Below are positions 8,074 to 16,597 of a DNA stretch of 64,000 bases, piece after piece; position 1 is the stretch's first letter, and every line of letters starts with the position of its first letter. Both the position numbers and the translations under genes were made by a program. The stretch comes from Vibrio proteolyticus NBRC 13287 (GTDB lineage: Bacteria > Pseudomonadota > Gammaproteobacteria > Enterobacterales > Vibrionaceae). The stretch is taken from NCBI RefSeq assembly GCF_000467125.1, contig NZ_BATJ01000015.1, positions 16,197-80,196 on the forward strand. The letters are read 5' to 3'. The notes under the pieces are model-generated. The model made no database searches. It was not told the DNA's origin and was given only the letters and a program-made list of their open reading frames with translations.

Positions 8074-9513
8074 TTAACGAAATGTCACACGCAATCGCTC
8101 TACCCGGCTAAATAGCATCCAATCCAGTAACAGCGCGACAATAATGGTGATCCCCGCCATCGGAAACGCCACCCCAATCAAAAGCAGCGTGACCAAGCCC
8201 GTCTTCCATATTCCTGACGATTGAAAGCGTGGCGGCACACCAAGCTTTTTCTGTCCGCTCGGACGACGTATCCACCACATCACCCCACCCGATACCGCCA
8301 AGAAGATGAACATCAGACAAAACAGTATATTCAGCACTTTGTTTAGCGTACTCAGATCACCCTGATGCAAAGACACGCCTGCGGCCATCAATTTGGCAAA
8401 GACGCTGTAGTCCTGCCATGTCACATCCATCAGTAAGCGGCCAGAATACTGATCAAAATGACTGGTGCGATCCAAACGCGGATCCGTTACCTGCCCGGCC
8501 ATAGAGTTTGCAGCAATCGTAAAGACACCGGTTTCCGATTTTGGAAAATACACCGAGTATTGAGTGAAGCCCATGCTTTTAGCACGCGCAATCAAGTGAT
8601 CGAGATCGAGGTGATAAGACGTTTCCGAGGACATCGACTCGTGCCCCATCTTACTATGATCATGAGTCACCCTGTCCTGCGATTGCGGCAAAGTAGCCTG
8701 CTCCAAATTCCACGGCATCTCTTCTTCGGTGCCATGATTCAAACTGGCGTGCGTCAGCGCAGATTCCGGCTTGTCTCCCCAGGTGTAATACGTCGGAAAT
8801 GTATTCCAGGCCTGGACCAGTTTCGCCCCCCAAATCCCCGTCCACGACAAGCCAGAGATCAAGAAAAACAGCAGGACAACAGACAAGGCGCCACCCAGAT
8901 TAGCGTGCAAATCCCGCATAAAAATGCGTGTGCCATTTTTCATTCGAACCTTAAGGAAGCCCGCTCTACTGGCGTTATCTCGCGGTAGCCATAAGTAGAT
9001 CCCACTGACCAACAACACCATTCCCAGACTGGCTGCTACCTCAATCAGGTAATCGCCCCATTGCCCGAGTAGTAGGGTCGCGTGGATATCATTTGCAAAG
9101 CTATAGATGCTGTTGCTGCGGTCTATCGTCCCCAGCACTTCACCAGTGTAGGGGTTGACCGTCGCCAACAAGGTTTGTCCGTCTGGCGCTTGAATCGAAA
9201 AGCGATTCGCAACATCGTCGGATGCTGCCGGGATATACTGGGTCACGCTGTAGCCGGGAAACGCTGCATTAATCGCTCGCAGTTGCTTGGAAACCGGCAA
9301 GGAATGTGGCTCAGGTTCAACCTGAATGATCGATTCATAGCGCGCCAGTTCGATTTCATCATCCAGTAACATAACCAGCCCGGTAATACTCAGCATTAGC
9401 AAAAAAGGGATCACAAACAGACCCGCATAAAAGTGCCAGCGCCAGGTCATAAAATAGAGCGACTTCGCGCGTGATGCATCGCACTGATGAAACAGTGTTG
9501 AGTTACTCAACAT
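8074..9513 (-). CDS. PepSY-associated transmembrane (PiuB-like) protein
   Basis: 479 residues. Transmembrane segments near residues 30-50 (FYAGLFVIPFLLMLSITGLV), about 160-180, about 205-230, and a pair near 390-460, with PepSY-like periplasmic segments between. A histidine- and methionine-containing stretch, DHSKMGHESMSSE, could touch metal. Proteins of this class are usually linked to siderophore or haem iron uptake, probably as inner-membrane reductase-like partners. Start ATG 9513 follows AAGGAAAT. A terminator-like hairpin separates it from the upstream DUF2946-like gene in the same direction. Confidence 0.88.
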   Translation of the reverse strand: MLSNSTLFHQCDASRAKSLYFMTWRWHFYAGLFVIPFLLMLSITGLVMLLDDEIELARYESIIQVEPEPHSLPVSKQLRAINAAFPGYSVTQYIPAASDDVANRFSIQAPDGQTLLATVNPYTGEVLGTIDRSNSIYSFANDIHATLLLGQWGDYLIEVAASLGMVLLVSGIYLWLPRDNASRAGFLKVRMKNGTRIFMRDLHANLGGALSVVLLFFLISGLSWTGIWGAKLVQAWNTFPTYYTWGDKPESALTHASLNHGTEEEMPWNLEQATLPQSQDRVTHDHSKMGHESMSSETSYHLDLDHLIARAKSMGFTQYSVYFPKSETGVFTIAANSMAGQVTDPRLDRTSHFDQYSGRLLMDVTWQDYSVFAKLMAAGVSLHQGDLSTLNKVLNILFCLMFIFLAVSGGVMWWIRRPSGQKKLGVPPRFQSSGIWKTGLVTLLLIGVAFPMAGITIIVALLLDWMLFSRVERLRVTFR

Positions 9514-9531
9514 AAATAATTTCCTTTATAC

Positions 9532-9569
9532 ACAAAAAAACATCACCACTCGACGAACGCCGGGGTGAT
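9532..9569 (-). terminator. Hairpin with T-run between the DUF2946-like and PepSY genes
   Basis: On the minus strand ATCACC pairs with GGTGAT, an inner CGGC/GTCG stem closes a tight loop, and seven T follow. It lies between two co-directional genes, so it may end the first transcript or act as a partial terminator. Confidence 0.7.
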
Positions 9570-9603
9570 ATTGGCAGACTTTTTCAATTTATTTTGTACT
9601 GAC

Positions 9604-9960
9604 TTATCGAAAGGAAATGGGAGGAGCGCGCGGAACTTGTCTTTCATATCGTACACTTAGAGCCAAAAAAGTGTAGCGGTCTGAAATGACATAGCTCAGT
9701 CGCGTCAGTAAAGGTGTAGTTGGAAGCTTAATTTGGTGAAAGGTTGAAAAATGACTAAACGGACACGGCTTTCCATGCTGCTGTGTCTCACGGTTGTCCT
9801 GTTCAATCTGAACCAGTTCAAAGCCATTAATCGTACACAACGTTGCCCAAACGCCTGCCTGACTCCCATGTGCATTGATGACAGGCATCAAAGTCACCAA
9901 CGCCCAACTCAGAGCACTGGCAAGTAACATCGCAGTATGTTTAGAAGCAGACCGTCGCAT
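9604..9960 (-). CDS. DUF2946-like small membrane or exported protein
   Basis: About 118 residues from ATG 9960 (MRRSASKH). N-terminal hydrophobic segment (AMLLASALSWALVTLMPVI), then the ATLCTINGFELV motif, a CPFSHF motif, and the terminal ARG-Ala-Pro-Pro signature seen at the end of DUF2946 proteins. The family is often next to metal-uptake genes; no biochemical role is established. Here it precedes the PepSY membrane protein, which supports a metal-related context. An upstream ATG (9990) adds ten residues and is less likely. Confidence 0.6.
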   Translation of the reverse strand: MRRSASKHTAMLLASALSWALVTLMPVINAHGSQAGVWATLCTINGFELVQIEQDNRETQQHGKPCPFSHFSTFHQIKLPTTPLLTRLSYVISDRYTFLALSVRYERQVPRAPPISFR

Positions 9961-9990
9961 CGCAACACCATAAAAACACGTTGTCAGCAA

Positions 9991-10502
9991 CTATATCACC
10001 ATTGATAAAAATCACATCACAAACTTATTCATTTCACTCGCACCTGCTCACAAATTCGCAACCCAGCTCACATCGAGTAATACACCACCGGGAAATGTAG
10101 AGCTTTAACTCTATTAATAAATAAAACACAAACAAAAAACATTATATTTTGGAATAAATCTCAATATTTTAATTATTTATTTTAAAACAATTAAACATTA
10201 TACATCTATCAATAAATAAACCCTTTCATCAATCAATGCCAATAAATAAAAGGCTCTCATGCACATAAATAAAATCTAATTTAACAAAACAAAATAAACC
10301 CTTAGCTAATTTAGTCAAAGTAATTATTTTTCGTGTGACTTAGTTAAAATAAATTCGTAATAATTTTAGATAATTTACCAGCACTATCGATTTAGATTAT
10401 TGGTAGGTAAACGTCCATTAAATATTAATCAGTCTAATTTAAAAACAAATACTGAGTTATTAAACATCCAAAAGAAATATAACCACAAAAAAGGTAAGAG
10501 AA
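9991..10502. other. AT-rich intergenic region upstream of the putative toxin pair
   Basis: About 510 bases without a credible gene, mostly poly-A/T rich after 10100. It holds the promoter of the minus-strand DUF2946-like gene at the left end and must hold the promoter and leader of the plus-strand pore-forming-toxin-like gene. The composition is typical of H-NS-silenced leaders of acquired virulence loci, which is an inference. Confidence 0.6.
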
Positions 10503-11741
10503 ATGAAAAAATATAATAAGACCCTATTGGTAAGTGCAATAGCATTAGGGTTAATGTCAACGTCGGGCATTGCCAACAGTTACACCTCTTCAGACAACGC
10601 AGAAACTCATGTCAATCTGGCCATCAATCCTATTTCGTATGACACCATTCTGGGTGAAAACGGCGCTTTTATCGACTTGGATACCGATGAGTTTATTCTT
10701 AACCAACAAGAGTGGTTTCAAATCCAAGTATACGCAGAAGGTGCACTGTCATTACCGATTACTGAAACCGGTATGAAATCCGCCTTGAGCATTCCTGACG
10801 ACATCCCGTTTACGGATTTTCAGGCTTTACTGGATCAGTATGTGGAAGTACACGATAAGGCCTATTTCTGGAAGCAGGATTTGTATCCAGATATCGTGAA
10901 ACTCTCTCTGACACTGGCGAACTATTCTGACATACAGAACAACCTGATTGACCCGATTAGCAATTCACTGAACGTCATTCTCAGTAAGGCCGCCCTGCAA
11001 GACGAGGCGTCAAAAGCAGAAGTCGAAAATCACCGTAAAATGGCGATTGGCTACATCACCGCGTTAAAAAACTTTTCTATGCAGTATCAACAACAAGTGA
11101 CGGATATCGAAACAGAACTGCGCGACTTTTCCGCCGCGCTGGAAACACAACAAGCACAGCTCAATACATTAGAGAGTACTCACAGTGAGTATCTGACCGA
11201 TGACGGGAGCGAACTGCAGCAACGCCTGAAAGATCTGCAAGACCGAATTAAGCAGTTGAATGCGGACTATGATCACTACACAACCGTTGCAGCCACCGCC
11301 GTCACTTACGCCTGGTTCCCTGCTGTTGCTATCCCTATCATGGGCGTATACGGCGACAAAGCGGAAAAAGCGCGTAAGCTACGCAACTCTTTGACCGAAG
11401 AAGCGGCTGACGTCGAATCAAAACTCAACTATACGCAGAAAATTTACAACACCTATCAACGTTCAACCCAAAGCATCCAGGTCATTTCAGAGAAAATTGA
11501 TCATGCAATTCCGCACATCAATAAACTCAAACTGCACTGGCAAAAGCTGAATACCGATTTTGAGTCGCTACTGATTGCCTTGAATGCAGCAGAACAAGAC
11601 GCATCAATCCTGGAGTCCAGTGTGTTCATGGGTGCAGCAGGGGCCATCGCTAACACCACAGTAGCGGAGAAAAACTGGAAAGATATCAGCGAGAAAGCCA
11701 AAGCTTTTGCTAATAATGCGTACATCCAAGAAATAAAGTAA
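10503..11741 (+). CDS. Exported HBL/NHE-XaxA-MakA-type alpha-pore-forming toxin component (putative)
   Basis: 412 residues with a signal peptide (MKKYNKTLLVSAIALGLM, cleavage near IANS). The rest is almost entirely helical: long heptad-rich segments at about 105-260 and 285-370 flank one strongly hydrophobic stretch (262-284, TTVAATAVTYAWFPAVAIPI), with a second apolar patch near 372-386 (VFMGAAGAIA). Two long helical arms with a central hydrophobic hairpin is the layout of ClyA-superfamily toxins such as HBL, XaxA/YaxA and V. cholerae MakA, and the length fits XaxA. Assignment rests on this pattern, not on a search. It is 86 bp upstream of a second exported protein, likely a partner. The promoter region is very AT-rich. 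Confidence 0.6.
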   Translation: MKKYNKTLLVSAIALGLMSTSGIANSYTSSDNAETHVNLAINPISYDTILGENGAFIDLDTDEFILNQQEWFQIQVYAEGALSLPITETGMKSALSIPDDIPFTDFQALLDQYVEVHDKAYFWKQDLYPDIVKLSLTLANYSDIQNNLIDPISNSLNVILSKAALQDEASKAEVENHRKMAIGYITALKNFSMQYQQQVTDIETELRDFSAALETQQAQLNTLESTHSEYLTDDGSELQQRLKDLQDRIKQLNADYDHYTTVAATAVTYAWFPAVAIPIMGVYGDKAEKARKLRNSLTEEAADVESKLNYTQKIYNTYQRSTQSIQVISEKIDHAIPHINKLKLHWQKLNTDFESLLIALNAAEQDASILESSVFMGAAGAIANTTVAEKNWKDISEKAKAFANNAYIQEIK

Positions 11742-11760
11742 CACCTATAAATAAACTCAC

Positions 11761-11783
11761 TGCCCGGGTTTTATTTCCGGGCA
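11761..11783 (+). terminator. Hairpin between the two putative toxin genes
   Basis: TGCCCGG/CCGGGCA perfect 7-bp stem with a 9-nt loop, followed by TTAATTT. A weak terminator or a processing/attenuation hairpin that could lower expression of the second gene. Confidence 0.5.
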
Positions 11784-11827
11784 TTAATTTATCCTGCGTA
11801 TAAAAAATAATTTTAAGGAAAATTTTT

Positions 11828-14221
11828 ATGAAATTTCTTCCTGTTTTAATTTCACTGACTCTGTCACCCTCTATTGTTTTGGCAAACGACTGGCTGGAAG
11901 TTAATAATCTTCCTGGAAACGTAAATATTCCATCCTGGACAGAAAAAGCTTATATTAATAATTCTGTGATATCCCGAACCACATCCGACTTATACGTCAA
12001 TTTCAGCGATTGGATAGCCGAACAGAATTTATATGTGACTAAACCGACTCGTGTTGTTTTGTTTGCCGATACACTAAAAATTGATGAGAACTTTAATCAT
12101 CTGATCGACAATCAGAACATTCTGATCTTCGCTCGCCGTGTCATTGGCCATGGCACAGCCAACTTTGTTTTAGGCAAAGAAGGGGCTGTTGCTTCCTTTA
12201 CCATCATTGCTGATCACGTTGAGCCGACCATTAATATTCTGGCATTTCGAAGCAACGACACCGTCAGCGTCGATAAACTCAATGACGCAGATACACTTGG
12301 CATTTCTGTGTTAACTGCCGGAGACACTTATCGCAGCGTGGACATTACCACCAACCTCAATGAATACCTGCTACAGCACACGGCCTCTCTGGTGGATATC
12401 GAGGGTCGCATCTTTGATGCTGCGAGCGCGGTGTTTGATACCAACCCTGTTGTGGCAGGTAAAATGATTGACTGGGCAGAAAGAACCCTGCGCTTGTCAG
12501 ATGATGCCCTGGAAAAAGATCCCCTACTTGCTGATTTGTATTTGCAGGCGGTTGCTTTTCAGCAGTTCATTACGCTCAGCGCGCAGTCCGACCAGTACGT
12601 GCCACGGCTTGACCGGACTTTGTATAAAGACAAATACCGCGCTTATCTGGATGCTATGGCTGCATATCAAGCCCAGTGGGATCTGGCTTCAGACCGCCAG
12701 ACTAAAATTGATGACAAGCTGGACGCCGCTCAACGAGCTCTGGACAATGTCACCGATGTCTTAAACGCGCAACAGTCTATCATTGATCAGAGCGACAAAA
12801 ACGTCAGCAAGCTTCATGAGAGCCTCAGTGCACTTGAAAAGCGCTACAATACACAAGAGCTGACGGCGCTGAGCGCACGAAGCAATTATGTTTATGGTGT
12901 TGAAGTGTGGAAAACGCAGCAGGAGCTAAACGCGGCCCTGCAGATTTTTCAGGCCATTGCCGAGCTCGGCAGCGCCATCAGCGGCGTGTTTACTGGCAAC
13001 CTTGGGGCCGTTAACGACCTCACTGAGCAGCTATCCCAAACACCTGAAACCTTGTCTAAGGCCAAGAATCTGGTCACAAACATCAAGAACGTCACCGGCA
13101 TTATTGACAACATCAGTAAATCCATCGGTGGAATCGCCAAGCTGACCAATGAAGCCAAAGGCAGTATCAAAATTCAAAAAATCGCCGGAGCCCTGGACAC
13201 GTTTAATTTTGCGCTGCCAACGATTGAAGAGAGTAACCTTGCCTGGGATCTGATGCTGGCAGAAGTGCGCAGCAACCTGCGCTTTGCCGACAGTTTGGGT
13301 ATCAGAGGCGCGCGACAATATCTATTGGAACTGGAGAAGCAGGTATTATTGGGGAAAGGCATCAACACCGCCCAACTCAATCTGGCTCACGAACAGGCGA
13401 AAATGCTGGATATGCTGTTAACCCAGGAAGTATCTCAAAATCAGCAAGCTCGATTGCAACAAGCTATCACGGATTACCAACAAGAATCCGGCCAGTTTGA
13501 TACCATCGAGAAAGAGCTGTCACGGATGCTGACTCACTTCAAACGCCCCATGTTCATTGCACTGGCCAATTACAAGCAAGCGTATAAGTACTGGGCATTA
13601 AAAGAAAGCAGCCTCAAACCATCACTCAACAAAAGTGCGTTGGATTATCAAAGTGATCTGGCTACGATTGAATCTGAATATCTCAACGCACTTGAGCGGT
13701 TTGACCCTGCGCCACAAGACAGCCTGGCAGTCACAGATTTTATCATCGATGATCAGACGCAGTTACAGAGCCTGGCCGAACATGGTGAATTGAATGTGCA
13801 ACTCGCGTTGGATAATGAAAAATTCTGTCGCTACGACCGCGTTCGCCTGTCGACTTTGCGTGTTTACCTGGAAGGCGAATCGTTGCCTTACGGTCAGGAA
13901 TTCAACCTCAAGCTATCCAACTCAGGCAACTATCAGGATCGCTTCAAAGACCAGCAATTTGCGTTCAGTTCAACACCACTTAACCGTTCGTTCGATTATC
14001 GCCTGGATGACGCTCAACATAACCAGACCAGTATTATTCTCGACGGCGCGGTGGCGAATAAACTGGCGTACGCGTATTTTGAACCGACCCCATTCACGAC
14101 GTGGAATGTCAAAGTGGCGGATTTCGGCCAGGCCGATACTCAATATCTGCAAAACGTAGAACGAGTTCGCTTTGAATTTCTGGGCAGCGGTATTCCCGGA
14201 GAGCGCAACTGCAATCAATAA
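11828..14221 (+). CDS. Exported 797-residue protein, putative partner of the upstream pore-forming component
   Basis: Signal peptide MKFLPVLISLTLSPSIVLA. Residues 20-180 look beta-rich, with regular short strands (TRVVLFADTLKI, NILIFARRVIGHG, ASFTIIADHVEP). Residues 190-640 are helical and coiled-coil-like, interrupted by small-residue hydrophobic stretches (ELGSAISGVFTGNLGAV, NVTGIIDNISKSIGGIAKL). The C-terminal 130 residues form another beta domain (RVRLSTLRVYLEGE, NLKLSNSGNYQDRF, FRFEFLGSG-like end) reminiscent of carbohydrate-binding-like domains at the end of insecticidal toxins. I do not recognise a named family. ATG 11828 follows AAGGAAAA. The adjacent toxin-like gene and shared export suggest a two-component system; this is inference. 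Confidence 0.55.
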   Translation: MKFLPVLISLTLSPSIVLANDWLEVNNLPGNVNIPSWTEKAYINNSVISRTTSDLYVNFSDWIAEQNLYVTKPTRVVLFADTLKIDENFNHLIDNQNILIFARRVIGHGTANFVLGKEGAVASFTIIADHVEPTINILAFRSNDTVSVDKLNDADTLGISVLTAGDTYRSVDITTNLNEYLLQHTASLVDIEGRIFDAASAVFDTNPVVAGKMIDWAERTLRLSDDALEKDPLLADLYLQAVAFQQFITLSAQSDQYVPRLDRTLYKDKYRAYLDAMAAYQAQWDLASDRQTKIDDKLDAAQRALDNVTDVLNAQQSIIDQSDKNVSKLHESLSALEKRYNTQELTALSARSNYVYGVEVWKTQQELNAALQIFQAIAELGSAISGVFTGNLGAVNDLTEQLSQTPETLSKAKNLVTNIKNVTGIIDNISKSIGGIAKLTNEAKGSIKIQKIAGALDTFNFALPTIEESNLAWDLMLAEVRSNLRFADSLGIRGARQYLLELEKQVLLGKGINTAQLNLAHEQAKMLDMLLTQEVSQNQQARLQQAITDYQQESGQFDTIEKELSRMLTHFKRPMFIALANYKQAYKYWALKESSLKPSLNKSALDYQSDLATIESEYLNALERFDPAPQDSLAVTDFIIDDQTQLQSLAEHGELNVQLALDNEKFCRYDRVRLSTLRVYLEGESLPYGQEFNLKLSNSGNYQDRFKDQQFAFSSTPLNRSFDYRLDDAQHNQTSIILDGAVANKLAYAYFEPTPFTTWNVKVADFGQADTQYLQNVERVRFEFLGSGIPGERNCNQ

Positions 14222-14228
14222 CCACTCG

Positions 14229-14254
14229 AGGCTTCCCATCCGGGGGAGCCTTTT
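14229..14254 (+). terminator. Terminator of the putative toxin pair
   Basis: GGCTTCCC pairs with GGGGGAGCC (one G-T pair) over a 4-nt loop and runs into TTTTCTCCTT, starting 8 bases after the stop codon. Confidence 0.8.
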
Positions 14255-14266
14255 CTCCTTACCTTC

Positions 14267-14282
14267 TGTGACCCTATTCACG
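14267..14282 (+). promoter_or_regulatory. CRP binding site of uhpT
   Basis: TGTGACCCTATTCACG matches nine of ten conserved CRP positions. Its centre is 39.5 bases upstream of the centre of the palindrome at 14306-14322. The E. coli uhpT promoter, as I recall it, has CRP at -103.5 and UhpA near -64, which is the same spacing. Confidence 0.65.
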
Positions 14283-14305
14283 CTTTATTACTGACAATTC
14301 TATTT

Positions 14306-14322
14306 CTAGGAAATATTCCTAG
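14306..14322 (+). promoter_or_regulatory. Palindrome, probable UhpA operator
   Basis: CTAGGAA-ATA-TTCCTAG, perfect 7-bp arms. If the start site is near 14378 the centre is at -64. Downstream, CTCTCAGG is repeated directly at 14338-14345 and 14356-14363 and could be lower-affinity half-sites. Confidence 0.5.
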
Positions 14323-14365
14323 TTTTTCTAAGTCTCGCTCTCAGGTCATGCATTTCTCTCAGGCT

Positions 14366-14371
14366 TACACT
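14366..14371 (+). promoter_or_regulatory. Candidate -10 box of uhpT
   Basis: TACACT (4 of 6 matches to TATAAT), placing transcription start near 14378. No good -35 element is seen, as expected for an activator-dependent promoter. Confidence 0.4.
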
Positions 14372-14447
14372 TCTCTCCAGCGTAAACACATTTTAATTTG
14401 CCGGCCCTTTCCAGCCCGGCGACAACTTCTGAGTCTGAGGATTCCGC

Positions 14448-15842
14448 ATGTTTAAACTACTCGAACAGGTCCGTAAACCGACCTTAGATCTGCCGGTGGA
14501 GATCCGCCGCAAAATGTGGTTCAAGCCATTTATCCAGTCTTACCTGGTGGTGTTTATCGGTTACATGACGATGTACCTGATTCGCAAAAACTTCAACGTC
14601 GCCCAAAACGACATGATCTCCACCTATGGCCTGTCGATGACAGAACTGGGTTTGATCGGTCTTGGATTCTCGATCACATACGGGATCGGTAAAACCGTTG
14701 TCTCTTATTACGCCGATGGCAAAAACACCAAACAGTTCCTGCCGTTTATGCTGATTTTGTCGGGTCTAGCTATGCTCGGTTTCAGTTTCAGCATGGGCGG
14801 TGGCAGCGCCAGTCTGTTTCTGATGGTGGCATTCTACGCGCTAAGCGGTTTCTTTCAGAGTACCGGTGGCCCATCAAGCTATTCAACCATCACCAAATGG
14901 ACGCCGCGCAACAAGCGTGGTTCGTACCTCGGGCTATGGAACATGTCGCACAACGTTGGTGGCGCGGGGGCTGCAGGTGTGGCGCTGTTTGGTGCCAACG
15001 TCCTGTTTGATGGTCATGTTATCGGTATGTTTATCTTCCCGTCGATCATTGCGCTTATCGTCGGCTTTGTCGGACTGCGTTTTGGCAGCGACTCACCTGA
15101 GGCTTATGGCCTGGGCAAGGTTGAAGAGCTGTTTGATGAGCCGGTGAGCGAGGAAGACACTACAGCCGAAGAGAAACAGATGACCAAACGTGAGATCTTT
15201 GTTGAATACGTGCTAAAAAACAAAGTGATCTGGCTATTGTGTTTCGCCAACATCTTCCTGTACATCGTTCGTATCGGTATCGATCAATGGTCTACAGTTT
15301 ATGCCTATCAAGAATTGGGCTTATCTAAAGAAACCGCCATCTCCGGCTTTACCTTGTTTGAAGTTGGTGCACTGGTTGGCACACTGATGTGGGGCTACCT
15401 GTCAGATCTTGCCAATGGCCGTCGCGCCTTGGTTGCTTGTGTTTCACTGGGGCTGATCATCGTATCACTGGAATTCTACCAGCACGCCGCTAATGAGTTT
15501 ATGTATCTGGCTTCTCTGTTCGTACTCGGCTTCCTGGTGTTTGGTCCACAACTTCTGATCGGTGTGGCTGCGGTTGGTTTCGTGCCGAAAAAAGCCATTA
15601 GTGTGGCGGATGGCATCAAAGGAACGTTCGCTTACCTGATTGGCGACAGCTTCGCTAAGCTGGGCCTCGGTATGATCGCTGACGGTACACCAATCTTCGG
15701 TCTAACCGGTTGGAAAGGCACGTTCGCTGCGCTGGATACATCCGCGATGATCTGTATTGTTCTGCTGGCATTCGTTGCCATTGCCGAAGAGAAAAAGATC
15801 CGCCGTGCGAAGAAGCTAGAGTTGGCTGAACGTCAGGCTTAA
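14448..15842 (+). CDS. uhpT: Hexose-6-phosphate:phosphate antiporter UhpT
   Basis: 464 residues, major facilitator superfamily, organophosphate:phosphate antiporter group. It exchanges external glucose-6-phosphate and related sugars for internal phosphate across the inner membrane, and this family also admits fosfomycin. Twelve hydrophobic segments are visible. Family landmarks include the arginine-containing MYLIRKNFNVAQ in TM1 and LYIVRIGIDQW in TM7, and NMSHNVGGAG in TM5. The closely similar UhpC downstream serves as sensor. It is transcribed before uhpABC rather than after it as in E. coli, and a terminator separates it from uhpA. Confidence 0.95.
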   Translation: MFKLLEQVRKPTLDLPVEIRRKMWFKPFIQSYLVVFIGYMTMYLIRKNFNVAQNDMISTYGLSMTELGLIGLGFSITYGIGKTVVSYYADGKNTKQFLPFMLILSGLAMLGFSFSMGGGSASLFLMVAFYALSGFFQSTGGPSSYSTITKWTPRNKRGSYLGLWNMSHNVGGAGAAGVALFGANVLFDGHVIGMFIFPSIIALIVGFVGLRFGSDSPEAYGLGKVEELFDEPVSEEDTTAEEKQMTKREIFVEYVLKNKVIWLLCFANIFLYIVRIGIDQWSTVYAYQELGLSKETAISGFTLFEVGALVGTLMWGYLSDLANGRRALVACVSLGLIIVSLEFYQHAANEFMYLASLFVLGFLVFGPQLLIGVAAVGFVPKKAISVADGIKGTFAYLIGDSFAKLGLGMIADGTPIFGLTGWKGTFAALDTSAMICIVLLAFVAIAEEKKIRRAKKLELAERQA

Positions 15843-15861
15843 TCGCTCACCTTTCCCCAAT

Positions 15862-15898
15862 GGCACGTCATCTGTTACTCAGTTGGCGTGCTTTTTTT
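15862..15898 (+). terminator. Terminator of uhpT
   Basis: GGCACGTCA pairs with TGGCGTGCT (one G-T pair) around a 13-nt loop and is followed by seven T, 20 bases after the uhpT stop. Confidence 0.85.
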
Positions 15899-15991
15899 AT
15901 TTTCTGACCCATTTTATTGATCAATTCGGTTGCGTAATCGCCATCCCGGCGCTAAGTTATGCCGCTTTCTTGTCCAGTTTGAATCTCACTT

Positions 15992-16597
15992 ATGATTAAT
16001 GTCGCGCTTGTAGATGATCACATTGTCGTCCGGTCCGGTTTTGCCCAGTTACTCGGACTGGAAACGGATATTCACATTGTGGGTGAATTCGGCTCGGTTG
16101 CGGAAGCGCGACGGGGTTTACCCGGCTCTGGCGCCAACGTCTGTATTCTCGACATCTCAATGCCAGACGAGAGCGGGCTCGCTTTGCTGCAGGAGCTGCC
16201 ATCCGGCATCGCTTGCGTGATGCTCAGCGTGCATGACTCACCAGCCATGGTTGAAAAAGCGTTGGAAGCTGGTGCACTGGGCTACCTGAGTAAACGTTGT
16301 AGTCCGGATGAGCTTATCCAGGCGGTACGCACCAGCGCCAGCGGCGGCTGCTACCTGACGCCGGATATTGCCCTGAAGCTGGCAACCCCAAAAAGCCGCC
16401 CTTCACTGGCGCAATTGACCAAACGAGAGCGTCAGGTCTGCGAAATGCTGGCATCCGGCCTGGAAGTCAAAGCCGTGGCCGCAGAACTGGGGCTAAGCCA
16501 TAAAACCGTCCATGTACATCGGGCAAATGCGATGGATAAGCTAGGGGTAAAAAATAATGTCTCTCTGGCGAAACTGTTTCAGGACACCTCCTTGTAA
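15992..16597 (+). CDS. uhpA: Response regulator UhpA
   Basis: 201 residues, NarL/FixJ type. Receiver (residues 1-120) with the acidic pair in ALVDDHIVV, phosphoacceptor Asp in CILDISMPDESG, and conserved Lys in GYLSKRC. C-terminal LuxR-type helix-turn-helix about 140-195 (LTKRERQVCEMLASGLEVKA, then LGLSHKTVHVHRANAMDKL). It activates uhpT when UhpC-UhpB sense external glucose-6-phosphate. The stop overlaps the uhpB start by one base (TAATG). Confidence 0.95.
   Translation: MINVALVDDHIVVRSGFAQLLGLETDIHIVGEFGSVAEARRGLPGSGANVCILDISMPDESGLALLQELPSGIACVMLSVHDSPAMVEKALEAGALGYLSKRCSPDELIQAVRTSASGGCYLTPDIALKLATPKSRPSLAQLTKRERQVCEMLASGLEVKAVAAELGLSHKTVHVHRANAMDKLGVKNNVSLAKLFQDTSL

Noticed and set aside
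8458..8988. 176-codon plus-strand frame opposite the PepSY gene
   Set aside because: Low-complexity basic sequence typical of an antisense shadow; the PepSY frame is well supported.
9991..10040. CRP- or Fur-like box upstream of the DUF2946-like gene
   Set aside because: TGTGA with a poor second half (TCAAT) and no clear Fur repeats; not good enough to call.
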